Positions 1-5,937 of a stretch of 6,910 bases of DNA are shown here, one piece after another. Source of the DNA: Myxococcales bacterium (lineage in GTDB: Bacteria > Desulfobacterota_B > Binatia > UBA1149 > SPBQ01); NCBI GenBank assembly GCA_004525875.1, contig SPBQ01000122.1:1-6910 (forward strand), in the 5' to 3' direction. The notes beneath the pieces are model-generated. The model was given only the letters and a program-made list of their open reading frames with translations, searched no databases and had not been told where the DNA came from. The position numbers were made by a program, and so were the translations under genes. Every line of letters begins with the position of its first letter. The stretch's first letter is position 1.

Positions 1-1
1 C

Positions 2-355
2 GCCCTTGCCATCGGGCTGTTCCAGGCGGTCGCGATCGTGCCGGGCGTGTCGCGCTCGGGTTCGACGATCACCGGCGGGCTGTTACGTGGACTCGATGCG
101 TCAACCTCGGCCAGATTCTCATTCCTGCTGTCGATTCCCGCCATCCTGGCCGCCATTCTAGTCAGCCTAGGCGACGTCTCTGCGCTGCTTTCGGTCGACG
201 CCGTCGCGGTCGCCGCAGGTACGGCGGCTGCTGCCCTGACGGGTTGGCTGGCCATTGAGGTCATGATGCGAGCCGTCAGACTAGGACGCCTGGTCCCCTT
301 TGCTGTATACTGTGTGATTCTCGGCGCGCTGGCGCTCCTCAGGGGCGTTGGTTAG
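2..355 (+). CDS. uppP: Undecaprenyl-diphosphate phosphatase UppP (BacA), C-terminal part
   Basis: Integral membrane enzyme that dephosphorylates undecaprenyl diphosphate so that the lipid carrier can be reused for peptidoglycan and other envelope polymers. The frame is open from base 2 with no start in the window, so the gene is cut by the window edge. About 117 residues are visible. The family motif PGVSRSG (bases 41-61), part of the active site, is intact and followed by Ser/Thr-rich residues as in other members. Three hydrophobic segments follow, and the last ends in the usual C-terminal membrane helix. The upstream Glu-rich motif of the family lies outside the window. One oddity is that the last helix reads [10 protein letters not shown] where many homologues have Tyr-Arg; this could be a natural variant. 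ftsK starts 68 bases downstream on the same strand, so co-transcription is plausible. The family call is secure. Confidence 0.93.
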   Translation, partial: ALAIGLFQAVAIVPGVSRSGSTITGGLLRGLDASTSARFSFLLSIPAILAAILVSLGDVSALLSVDAVAVAAGTAAAALTGWLAIEVMMRAVRLGRLVPFAVYCVILGALALLRGVG

Positions 356-423
356 CAAGCGCTGGCGTGGCGGTAAGCGCGGGCTGATGGCGCCAAATCT
401 TCGCAGTTCGGGGTGTAGTCGGG

Positions 424-2802
424 GTGGCTGGGAAGCGGGCAGCGAGGCAGCAAGAGCCGTCTCGAATTCTCTATGAGGTAGAAGGGGTCCTGTGCCTGGC
501 GATCGGCGTGGTTCTCGCGCTGAGCTTCGTCTCGTACGTCCCCGATTCTCCCAAGATCAACCATGTCGGGCCGCTCGGCTACTGGCTGGCCAACGTGCTG
601 GTCCAGAGCTTCGGCTACGCGGCCTATCTGTTCCCGCTGCTGCTGGCGGCGGGCGCTGTGGCGCTGTTTTCACGTCGACTGCGTACGGGATCGCCCGTGC
701 AGATCGTGGGCGCGGTGGCCCTTCTGCTCGAGACAGCAGTGATGCTCGGCCTGTACCGCACCGAGGTGCCCGCGCCGCTTGCCGGCGGCTGGGTCGGCGG
801 CTTCATCGCCACCGTCATGCGCGACACGATGGGGCTCATCGGCTCCACCGTCGTCTTGGGCTCGCTCGGTCTACTGACCTGGCTCATGCTCACCGGGACG
901 CCGATTTCGGACGTTGTGCTGGGCCTGGTGAACCTCGTGGGCGGTTGCCTGCAGGCCGTCGTCGGCGTGATCACGGGCATGTTCCGGGCCGTCGGTACGT
1001 TCTTCGTGGACCACCGGCCGAGCTTCGACTTCTTCGGCGATGAGTACGAGGAGGAGGAGCAAGAGCCGGCGCCGCACAAGTCGCGCAGCCGTAAGAATCA
1101 GGCGGTCGACAAAAATCCGCTGATCATCGACGACGATCCGCCCGTCGTCTTCGGCGACCACGATATCAATGTCGAGCCGGAGATCGCCGAGCCCATCATC
1201 GAGATCTCGCGGCCGAAACCGGAGAAGCGCGAGAAGAAGAAAGAAGAGGAGCCCGAGGAGTTCGTCTTCGAGCTGGATCACGACGACTATCGACTCCCCC
1301 CGACCAAGCTGCTTGGCAAGCCTGACGAGTCGAACGACAAGACCGATGACAGGGCGCTGGTCGCCCAGTCGAAGATCCTCGAGCAGAAGCTGGCGACGTT
1401 CGGCGTGTCGGGGCGGGTCACGGCCGTGCGACCGGGCCCTGTCATCACGACGTTCGAGTTCGAGCCTGACGCGGGAATCAAGGTGAGTCGGGTGGTGAAC
1501 CTTTCCGACGACCTGACGATGGCAATGCGTGCGCACGGCGTACGTATCGTGGCGCCGATCCCCGGAAAGAACGTGGTCGGCATCGAGGTCTCGAATCGAC
1601 ATCGCTCCGTCGTGGGCATCCACGACCTGATCGAGGGCGAGGAATTCATGAACCATCCCTCGCCGCTCACGCTGGCCATCGGCCGCGATACGACCGGCCT
1701 GCCCGCGTACGCCGATCTTACGAAGATGCCGCATCTGCTGATGGCCGGCGCCACTGGTACCGGCAAATCGGTCAGTCTCAACGCACTGATCGTCAGCATG
1801 CTCTACAAGGCGACGCCCCGTGACGTGCGCTTCATCATGATCGATCCGAAGATGCTGGAGATGTCGCTCTACGAGGGCATCCCGCACCTGCTCGTGCCGG
1901 TCGTGACCGACGTCAAGAAGGCCTCGGCCGCCCTCGCCAACGTGATCCGTGAGATGGATCGCCGCTTCGAGGTCATGAAGGATCTTCAGGTCCGTAGCAT
2001 CGACGACTACAACCAGCGTATCGCCGAGGAGTACGAGGAATACGAGGAAGAGGAGTACGAGGAAGAAGAAGGCGAGGAGGAAGAAGGCGAGGAGGAAGAG
2101 GACGAGGAGGAAGAGGACGACGAGGAGGAGGGGATGCGACACGAGCACCTCCCGCGCATCGTCGTAATTATCGACGAGCTCGCCGATCTCATGATGACGG
2201 TCGGCCGCGACGTGGAGACCTCCATCACCCGGCTGGCGCAGAAGGCTCGCGCCGCGGGCATCCATCTCATCGTCGCCACGCAGCGTCCCTCGGTGGACGT
2301 CATCACTGGCCTGATCAAAGCGAACTTCCCCTCGCGCATCTCTTTCCAGGTGACGGCCCGTCCCGACTCGCGGACGATCCTCGATACGGTGGGCGCCGAG
2401 CGCCTCCTCGGCAACGGCGACCTCCTGTACATGGCCCCGGGAACCTCGTTCCTTCAACGCCTGCACGGTGCGTACATCAGCGACAAGGAGATCAGGGGAA
2501 TCGTCGAATACCTCAAGACGCAGGGCGATCCGGAGTACTGGATGGACCTGCTCGAGGACAAGTCGTCCGATGCCTCTGAAGACGAGGATGAGGAGTTTTT
2601 CGACGAGCTCTACGACAAGGCCGTTGACCTCGTCATCGAGAATGGGCAGGGTTCGACCTCGTGGCTGCAGCGCAAGCTCGGGGTCGGTTACAACCGAGCC
2701 GCCCGCATGATGGAGCACATGGAACGCGAGGGCGTAGTGGGCCCATCCGACGGGGCCCGGCCGCGCAAGGTCATCGTCGGCAACGCGGCCAGCGGAGCCT
2801 GA
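424..2802 (+). CDS. ftsK: DNA translocase FtsK/SpoIIIE family
   Basis: Membrane-anchored hexameric ATPase at the division septum that pumps DNA to finish chromosome segregation. The 792-residue protein has all the family parts. About four membrane segments lie near residues 21-39, 55-82, 92-111 and 137-157. A charged cytoplasmic linker spans about 196-300, much shorter than in E. coli. The alpha domain spans about 310-385. The RecA-like motor carries Walker A GATGTGKS at 442-449 and Walker B IVVIIDE ending in D584-E585. The conserved block LAQKARAAGIHLIVATQRPS follows. The C-terminal gamma winged helix (about 730-785, with YNRAAR at 756-761) reads DNA polarity sequences in this family. GTG 424 is the first usable start after an in-frame TGA at 385-387; a GGGGTG 8 bases upstream is a reasonable Shine-Dalgarno match. 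The odd feature is an almost pure Glu insert at 535-570, between the two Walker motifs. Other acidic patches lie at 206-213, about 270-285 and 718-729. Confidence 0.97.
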   Translation: MAGKRAARQQEPSRILYEVEGVLCLAIGVVLALSFVSYVPDSPKINHVGPLGYWLANVLVQSFGYAAYLFPLLLAAGAVALFSRRLRTGSPVQIVGAVALLLETAVMLGLYRTEVPAPLAGGWVGGFIATVMRDTMGLIGSTVVLGSLGLLTWLMLTGTPISDVVLGLVNLVGGCLQAVVGVITGMFRAVGTFFVDHRPSFDFFGDEYEEEEQEPAPHKSRSRKNQAVDKNPLIIDDDPPVVFGDHDINVEPEIAEPIIEISRPKPEKREKKKEEEPEEFVFELDHDDYRLPPTKLLGKPDESNDKTDDRALVAQSKILEQKLATFGVSGRVTAVRPGPVITTFEFEPDAGIKVSRVVNLSDDLTMAMRAHGVRIVAPIPGKNVVGIEVSNRHRSVVGIHDLIEGEEFMNHPSPLTLAIGRDTTGLPAYADLTKMPHLLMAGATGTGKSVSLNALIVSMLYKATPRDVRFIMIDPKMLEMSLYEGIPHLLVPVVTDVKKASAALANVIREMDRRFEVMKDLQVRSIDDYNQRIAEEYEEYEEEEYEEEEGEEEEGEEEEDEEEEDDEEEGMRHEHLPRIVVIIDELADLMMTVGRDVETSITRLAQKARAAGIHLIVATQRPSVDVITGLIKANFPSRISFQVTARPDSRTILDTVGAERLLGNGDLLYMAPGTSFLQRLHGAYISDKEIRGIVEYLKTQGDPEYWMDLLEDKSSDASEDEDEEFFDELYDKAVDLVIENGQGSTSWLQRKLGVGYNRAARMMEHMEREGVVGPSDGARPRKVIVGNAASGA
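2032..2133 (+). repeat. 15-base tandem repeat encoding a period-5 poly-Glu insert in FtsK
   Basis: Within ftsK, units of five codons follow the pattern X-Glu-Glu-Glu-Glu, with X being Tyr, Tyr, Gly, Gly, Asp. The units begin at 2041, 2056, 2071, 2086 and 2101, and a degenerate sixth begins at 2116. The units at 2071 and 2086 differ by one base, as do those at 2086 and 2101. A nine-base duplication (tac gag gaa at 2032 and 2041) precedes them. The plus strand is nearly all purine, broken only by tac, ggc and gac codons. The frame is kept throughout, and conserved FtsK sequence resumes directly after it (residues LPRIVVIIDE). Near-identical adjacent units suggest growth by replication slippage, so copy number may vary between strains. 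Confidence 0.9.
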
Positions 2803-3488
2803 TCCGCGTCGCGGTGCTCGGCGTGCTCACGCTGAGCGGCACGCCGGCGGCGGCCGCCGACCCCGCCCCACCGCTCGCCTCCCGGGCCACGAACGTCGGC
2901 CCCGCGAACGTCGACACCATCTGGTCCGCCTACCAGCAGCGCTGGGAGTCGACAGCCACCTACACGGCGACGTTCAACCAGAGCATCGAGATCGACGGCA
3001 TCGGCGGCGCTGTCGACAGTGGCGGCAGCTTCTACTTCTCGCGGCCCGACCGTATGCGATTCGACTACACGCGCGGGCAGGAGCAGCGCGTCGTGGGCGA
3101 CGGAAACTGGATCTGGGTGTACCAGCCGGATCTCGAGCAGGTCTACAAGGTGGACTACGCAACGGCGTTCGGCACCGGCGGCCTAGTCGCGCTGCTCGGT
3201 GACCGCCAGGGGCTGGTCGAGCGCTACGAGCTGTCCCTTTTGGATAGTCCCGCAGGTATGGTACGCCTTCAGCTCGAACCGAAGGCGGAGGTCGGCGAGA
3301 CGCTCGAGCTCGTCATGTCGGCCGACACGTTCGATCTGCGGTCGGTGGTGATGACCGATCCTGCCGGTTCGGTGACCCGCGTCGAGTTCGAGGGGGTTCA
3401 CCGCAACGTCGAGTTGAACGACGGCCTGTTCGCGTTTTTCCCGCCGGCTGGCGTCGATGTCATAACTGCTGCACCCGACGGAAGTTGA
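2799..3488 (+). CDS. lolA: Outer-membrane lipoprotein carrier protein LolA
   Basis: Periplasmic chaperone that takes lipoproteins from the LolCDE exporter and carries them to the outer membrane. Starting at CTG 2799 gives 229 residues with a Sec-type signal peptide: Arg at position 3, a hydrophobic core, then an Ala-rich cleavage region near A20-D21. The mature part shows LolA hallmarks: TATFNQ (56-61), GSFYFSRPDRMRFDY (76-90), then GDGNWIWVYQPDLEQVY. The start is uncertain. There is no in-frame ATG near this point. CTG 2799 overlaps the ftsK stop as CTGA and keeps the charged n-region. GTG 2814 or GTG 2823 would be canonical codons but would remove the only positive charge of the signal peptide. 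GTG 2661 would add an Arg-rich leader read out of frame from the FtsK gamma domain, which is unlikely. A GGAG at 2794-2797 is only one base from the CTG but 16 bases from GTG 2814. lolA next to ftsK is also the order in gammaproteobacteria. The family is well supported; the exact start is not. Confidence 0.88.
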   Translation: MIRVAVLGVLTLSGTPAAAADPAPPLASRATNVGPANVDTIWSAYQQRWESTATYTATFNQSIEIDGIGGAVDSGGSFYFSRPDRMRFDYTRGQEQRVVGDGNWIWVYQPDLEQVYKVDYATAFGTGGLVALLGDRQGLVERYELSLLDSPAGMVRLQLEPKAEVGETLELVMSADTFDLRSVVMTDPAGSVTRVEFEGVHRNVELNDGLFAFFPPAGVDVITAAPDGS

Positions 3489-3515
3489 CAGCTCGCACGC
3501 ATTCGAATTTCGCCG

Positions 3516-4001
3516 ATGCCAACATTCGATATCGTCTCGAAGGTCGACTGGCACGAAGTCGATAACGCCCTGAACCAGGCGAACAAGGAACTCTTGCAGC
3601 GCTACGACTTCAAGGACTCGGACACTGCGATTGAGCTCAAGGAGGAAACCTTCGTCCTCGAGTCGACGGACGATTTCAGGATCAAGGCCGCGCTCGAGGT
3701 CCTCGAGGGCAAGCTGGCGAAGCGTAACGTGCCGCTCCGTGCGCTCGAGGCGGGTACGATCGAGCCCGCCCACGGCGGGCGCGCGCGCCAGACGGTGAAG
3801 ATCAAGGCTGGTATCGATCAGGACACCGCGCGCGCCATCGTGAAGGCGATCAAGGGCACCAAGCTCAAGGTGCAGGGGGCGATCAGCGGCGACACCGTCC
3901 GCGTGAGCGGCAAGAAGCGCGACGATCTCCAGGGGATCATGCAACTGGTCAGGGAGAAGGACTTCGGCCTGCCACTCCAGTTCGAGAACATGCGCGATTG
4001 A
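3516..4001 (+). CDS. yajQ: YajQ family nucleotide-binding protein
   Basis: Small cytoplasmic protein (161 residues, close to the usual 160-165) that aligns end to end with the YajQ family. It opens with MPTFDIVSKVDWHEVDNAL, has the internal YDFKDSD block, then IVKAIKGTKLKVQGAISGD and VSGKKRDDLQ, and ends with LPLQFENMRD. Family members fold as two ferredoxin-like domains. Some bind cyclic di-GMP and act as effectors (shown for a Xanthomonas homologue), but that ability is not universal and cannot be judged here. ATG 3516 gives the canonical N-terminus. I see no clear Shine-Dalgarno before it (bases 3501-3515 are mixed A/T/C), so translation may depend on coupling to lolA, which ends 28 bases upstream. 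Its stop overlaps the rimO start. Confidence 0.94.
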   Translation: MPTFDIVSKVDWHEVDNALNQANKELLQRYDFKDSDTAIELKEETFVLESTDDFRIKAALEVLEGKLAKRNVPLRALEAGTIEPAHGGRARQTVKIKAGIDQDTARAIVKAIKGTKLKVQGAISGDTVRVSGKKRDDLQGIMQLVREKDFGLPLQFENMRD

Positions 4002-5389
4002 AGGCCGGCAAGAAGATATTCCTCGCGCCTCTCGGCTGTCCCAAAAACCAGATCGACGGCGAACTAATGCTCGCGCGCGCGGTCGCGGCGGGGCACGAGA
4101 TCGTCTCGGACCCGGATAACGCCGACGTCCTCGTCGTGAACACCTGCGCGTTCATCGAGCAGGCGCGTGAAGAGTCGATCGACACCATCCTCAGGCTCGC
4201 CGAGCTCAAAGCTGCGCGCGAGGGGCGCAAGCTCGTGGTCACGGGCTGCATGGCCGAGCGCTACGGAAAGGAGCTCGCCGTCGAGCTTCCCGAGATCGAC
4301 GCGCTCGTGGGGACGGGGGCGCTCGATCGAATCAATGACGCGATCGATGCGACGCGTGTGGACGGGCCCGTCACGTTCCTCGGTAACAAGCATTACCTGC
4401 CGGCCGCCACGATGGACCGCATCGTCACCGAGCGCGACGGATCCGCCTACGTGAAGGTCTCCGAGGGTTGCGATCACGACTGCTCGTTCTGCGTGATCCC
4501 GGCCATTCGCGGTCGCCACGAGAGCCGGCCCGTCGAGGACGTGGCGCTCGAGGTCGAGGGGCTCGTCCAGCGCGGTGTGGTCGAGGTCAACCTGGTTGCG
4601 CAGGATCTCAGCGCTTACGGACGCGATCTCGGCGAGCGCCAGGGGCTGGCTGCACTGCTCTACCGCCTCGGACGGATCGAGAGCCTGGCGCGGGTGCGCT
4701 GCTTCTACCTGTACCCGAACACGCTCAGCGATGAGGCGCTGGAGGCGATGGATGCCGTGGACAATGTTTGTGCGTACATTGACATGCCCCTGCAGCACGC
4801 CGACCCGATCGTGCTGCGCGCCATGCGTCGCGCGCGCGGGGCCGACCAGCTCCGCAGGATCATCGACCGCATCCGGACGCGCGTACGCGAGCCCTACATG
4901 AGAAGCACGTTCATCACGGGATTCCCGGGCGAGACCGACGAGGCCTTCGCCAACCTGTGCGCTTTCGTCTCCGATGTCCGCTTCGACCGCGTGGGCGTGT
5001 TCACCTACTCGCGAGAGGAGGGCAGCGCGGCCGCGGATCTGCCCGACCCGGTGCCGGCCGACGTGGCCGAGTTGCGACGTGACGAGCTCATAGTGTTGCA
5101 GGAGCCGATCTCCGAGGAATTGCTCGCTGCGCGCGTCGGGAAACGAGAGCGGGTGCTGGTCTGCGGCCGCGACGAGACTGGCACCTGGTACGGGCGCACC
5201 GAGTTTCAGGCGCCGGAGATCGACGGCGTCACCTTCCTCGGATGCCTCGGTGGCGACCTTTCCCCGTGCGTCGGCCGCGTGGTGGAGGCCACGCTCACCG
5301 GCAGCGATGCCTATGACCTATTCGGCGAATGCACACCGGCCGCCGCCATTGCCGCCGCCGACACGGGTCGGAACCACCCCACCGGGTGA
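3998..5389 (+). CDS. rimO: Ribosomal protein uS12 methylthiotransferase RimO
   Basis: Radical-SAM enzyme with two 4Fe-4S clusters that adds a methylthio group to a conserved Asp of ribosomal protein uS12. The 463-residue product has the N-terminal domain with cluster cysteines C14 (LGCPKN), C50 (NTCAFI) and C84 (TGCMAERYG). The radical-SAM CxxxCxxC lies at C158, C162 and C165. RimO-specific signatures separate it from the tRNA enzymes MiaB and MtaB: SEGCDHDCSFCVIPAIRG, AQDLSAYGRDLG and YIDMPLQHADP. A C-terminal TRAM domain follows at about 375-440, ending SDAYDLFGE. About 19 Ala/Thr-rich residues extend past the usual end. The start is TTG 3998, overlapping the yajQ TGA as TTGA; it places the first cluster Cys at the expected distance from the N-terminus. 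The four-base overlap suggests translational coupling to yajQ. Confidence 0.96.
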   Translation: MKAGKKIFLAPLGCPKNQIDGELMLARAVAAGHEIVSDPDNADVLVVNTCAFIEQAREESIDTILRLAELKAAREGRKLVVTGCMAERYGKELAVELPEIDALVGTGALDRINDAIDATRVDGPVTFLGNKHYLPAATMDRIVTERDGSAYVKVSEGCDHDCSFCVIPAIRGRHESRPVEDVALEVEGLVQRGVVEVNLVAQDLSAYGRDLGERQGLAALLYRLGRIESLARVRCFYLYPNTLSDEALEAMDAVDNVCAYIDMPLQHADPIVLRAMRRARGADQLRRIIDRIRTRVREPYMRSTFITGFPGETDEAFANLCAFVSDVRFDRVGVFTYSREEGSAAADLPDPVPADVAELRRDELIVLQEPISEELLAARVGKRERVLVCGRDETGTWYGRTEFQAPEIDGVTFLGCLGGDLSPCVGRVVEATLTGSDAYDLFGECTPAAAIAAADTGRNHPTG

Positions 5390-5414
5390 CGTGCGTTTCC
5401 GCGCAGAATCTCTG

Positions 5415-5443
5415 TTGACGCGGGGCCATGCCGCAACTAGTTT
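5415..5443 (+). promoter_or_regulatory. Candidate sigma70-type promoter for dksA
   Basis: TTGACG at 5415-5420 matches the -35 consensus at five of six bases. A 17-base spacer leads to TAGTTT at 5438-5443, which keeps the most important first, second and last bases of the -10 box. It lies in the 122-base gap between rimO and the DksA-like gene, the only gap in the window large enough for a promoter. It would give a leader of about 60 bases. The AT-rich TAGTTTA stands out in this GC-rich setting. This is a match by eye only; the host's promoter consensus is unknown. Confidence 0.45.
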
Positions 5444-5502
5444 AGGCCGCCCGCGAGCCCTAGGGAGGCATGTAGCGTCGAGCGGTACGCGGTCTTGCGG
5501 AC

Positions 5503-5506
5503 GAGG
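5503..5506 (+). promoter_or_regulatory. Ribosome-binding site of the DksA-like gene
   Basis: GAGG lies five bases before ATG 5512 and supports that start. A stronger AGGGAGG sits upstream at 5462-5468, but the ATG next to it runs straight into TAG, so it cannot serve this gene directly. Confidence 0.5.
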
Positions 5507-5511
5507 TTGGT

Positions 5512-5937
5512 ATGAGGAAACGCGAGCGCGACAAGTTTCAGAAGCTGCTGCTGGACATCCGCAAGAACGTGATGCGGGAGATCCAGCAGGACGTCAAGGA
5601 AGGTCGTGAGGGCGAGGCCGGCGACGGCCGCGATACGTACGATATCGCCAGCGACGAACGCGACCGTGAGATCAACCTCCTGCTCGGTGATCGCGAGCGC
5701 AAGAAGCTGCAGCTGGTCGACGATGCGCTGCATCGGCTGGACTCCGGAGAGTACGGGCTGTGCGACGAGTGCGACGGCGAGATCGCACCCGGCCGGCTGG
5801 AGGCCATGCCCTTCAGCCGTCTGTGCGTCACGTGCCAGAGCGAGTTCGAGCAGGCCCAGCGCACGATGCACTCCGAGGCGACGCCCGCGGGCGCGACTCG
5901 CTATTCCGGCGGCGATTCGGACGACGACGCCGTCTGA
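5512..5937 (+). CDS. dksA: DksA/TraR family RNA polymerase regulator with C4 zinc finger
   Basis: Cytoplasmic regulator of 141 residues (E. coli DksA has 151). DksA proteins enter the secondary channel of RNA polymerase and, with ppGpp, alter initiation at rRNA and amino-acid promoters. Residues 1-79 form a charged helical coiled-coil hairpin. Its tip reads DTYDIA (41-46), matching the DxxDxA tip motif needed for function in E. coli DksA. The C-terminal zinc finger has C84-x2-C87, 17 residues, then C105-x2-C108, starting GEYGLCDECDGEI. The tail after residue 120 is acidic and probably disordered. ATG 5512 has a GAGG five bases upstream. The gene follows a likely promoter and overlaps the start of the glycerate kinase gene. 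With both tip aspartates and all four cysteines present, a true DksA-like role is more likely than a degenerate TraR-type protein, but orthology is inferred. Confidence 0.9.
   Translation: MRKRERDKFQKLLLDIRKNVMREIQQDVKEGREGEAGDGRDTYDIASDERDREINLLLGDRERKKLQLVDDALHRLDSGEYGLCDECDGEIAPGRLEAMPFSRLCVTCQSEFEQAQRTMHSEATPAGATRYSGGDSDDDAV

Larger units (their letters stand above)
5390..5511 (+). other. Intergenic region between rimO and dksA
   Basis: This is the largest non-coding gap in the window. Besides the candidate promoter and the dksA ribosome-binding site it holds a palindrome CCCTAGGG (5458-5465) and a perfect Shine-Dalgarno AGGGAGG (5462-5468), followed one base later by ATG TAG (5470-5475). 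I see no hairpin with a T-run that would mark an intrinsic terminator for rimO. Confidence 0.6.

Noticed and set aside
306..311. TATACT, a good -10 box near the end of uppP that might drive ftsK
   Set aside because: No acceptable -35 hexamer at 16-18 bases upstream and no TGn extension; the box is explained by the Val-Tyr codons of UppP.
2644..2651. GGGCAGGG, matching the E. coli FtsK-orienting motif GGGNAGGG, inside ftsK itself
   Set aside because: A single short match in GC-rich DNA is expected by chance, and the motif used by this organism is unknown.
871..2718. Long open frame of 615 codons on the minus strand across ftsK
   Set aside because: It mirrors ftsK codon structure in GC-rich DNA; its translation is rich in Arg, His, Asp and Leu runs, matches no family, and the plus strand holds a clear FtsK.
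2661..2798. N-terminal extension of lolA starting at GTG 2661
   Set aside because: It would be read out of frame through the conserved FtsK gamma domain, gives an Arg-rich leader with no family match, and places the signal peptide more than 45 residues in.
3485..3490. TTGACA, a perfect -35 hexamer at the lolA stop
   Set aside because: The bases 16-18 further downstream (around 3507-3513) do not resemble a -10 box.
3183..3944. Open frame of 253 codons on the minus strand across lolA and yajQ
   Set aside because: It spans two well-supported plus-strand genes and shows no recognisable domain; typical antisense shadow.
5375..5388. Small hairpin CACCC-CACC-GGGTG at the rimO stop
   Set aside because: Only five base pairs and no following T-run, so not a convincing terminator.
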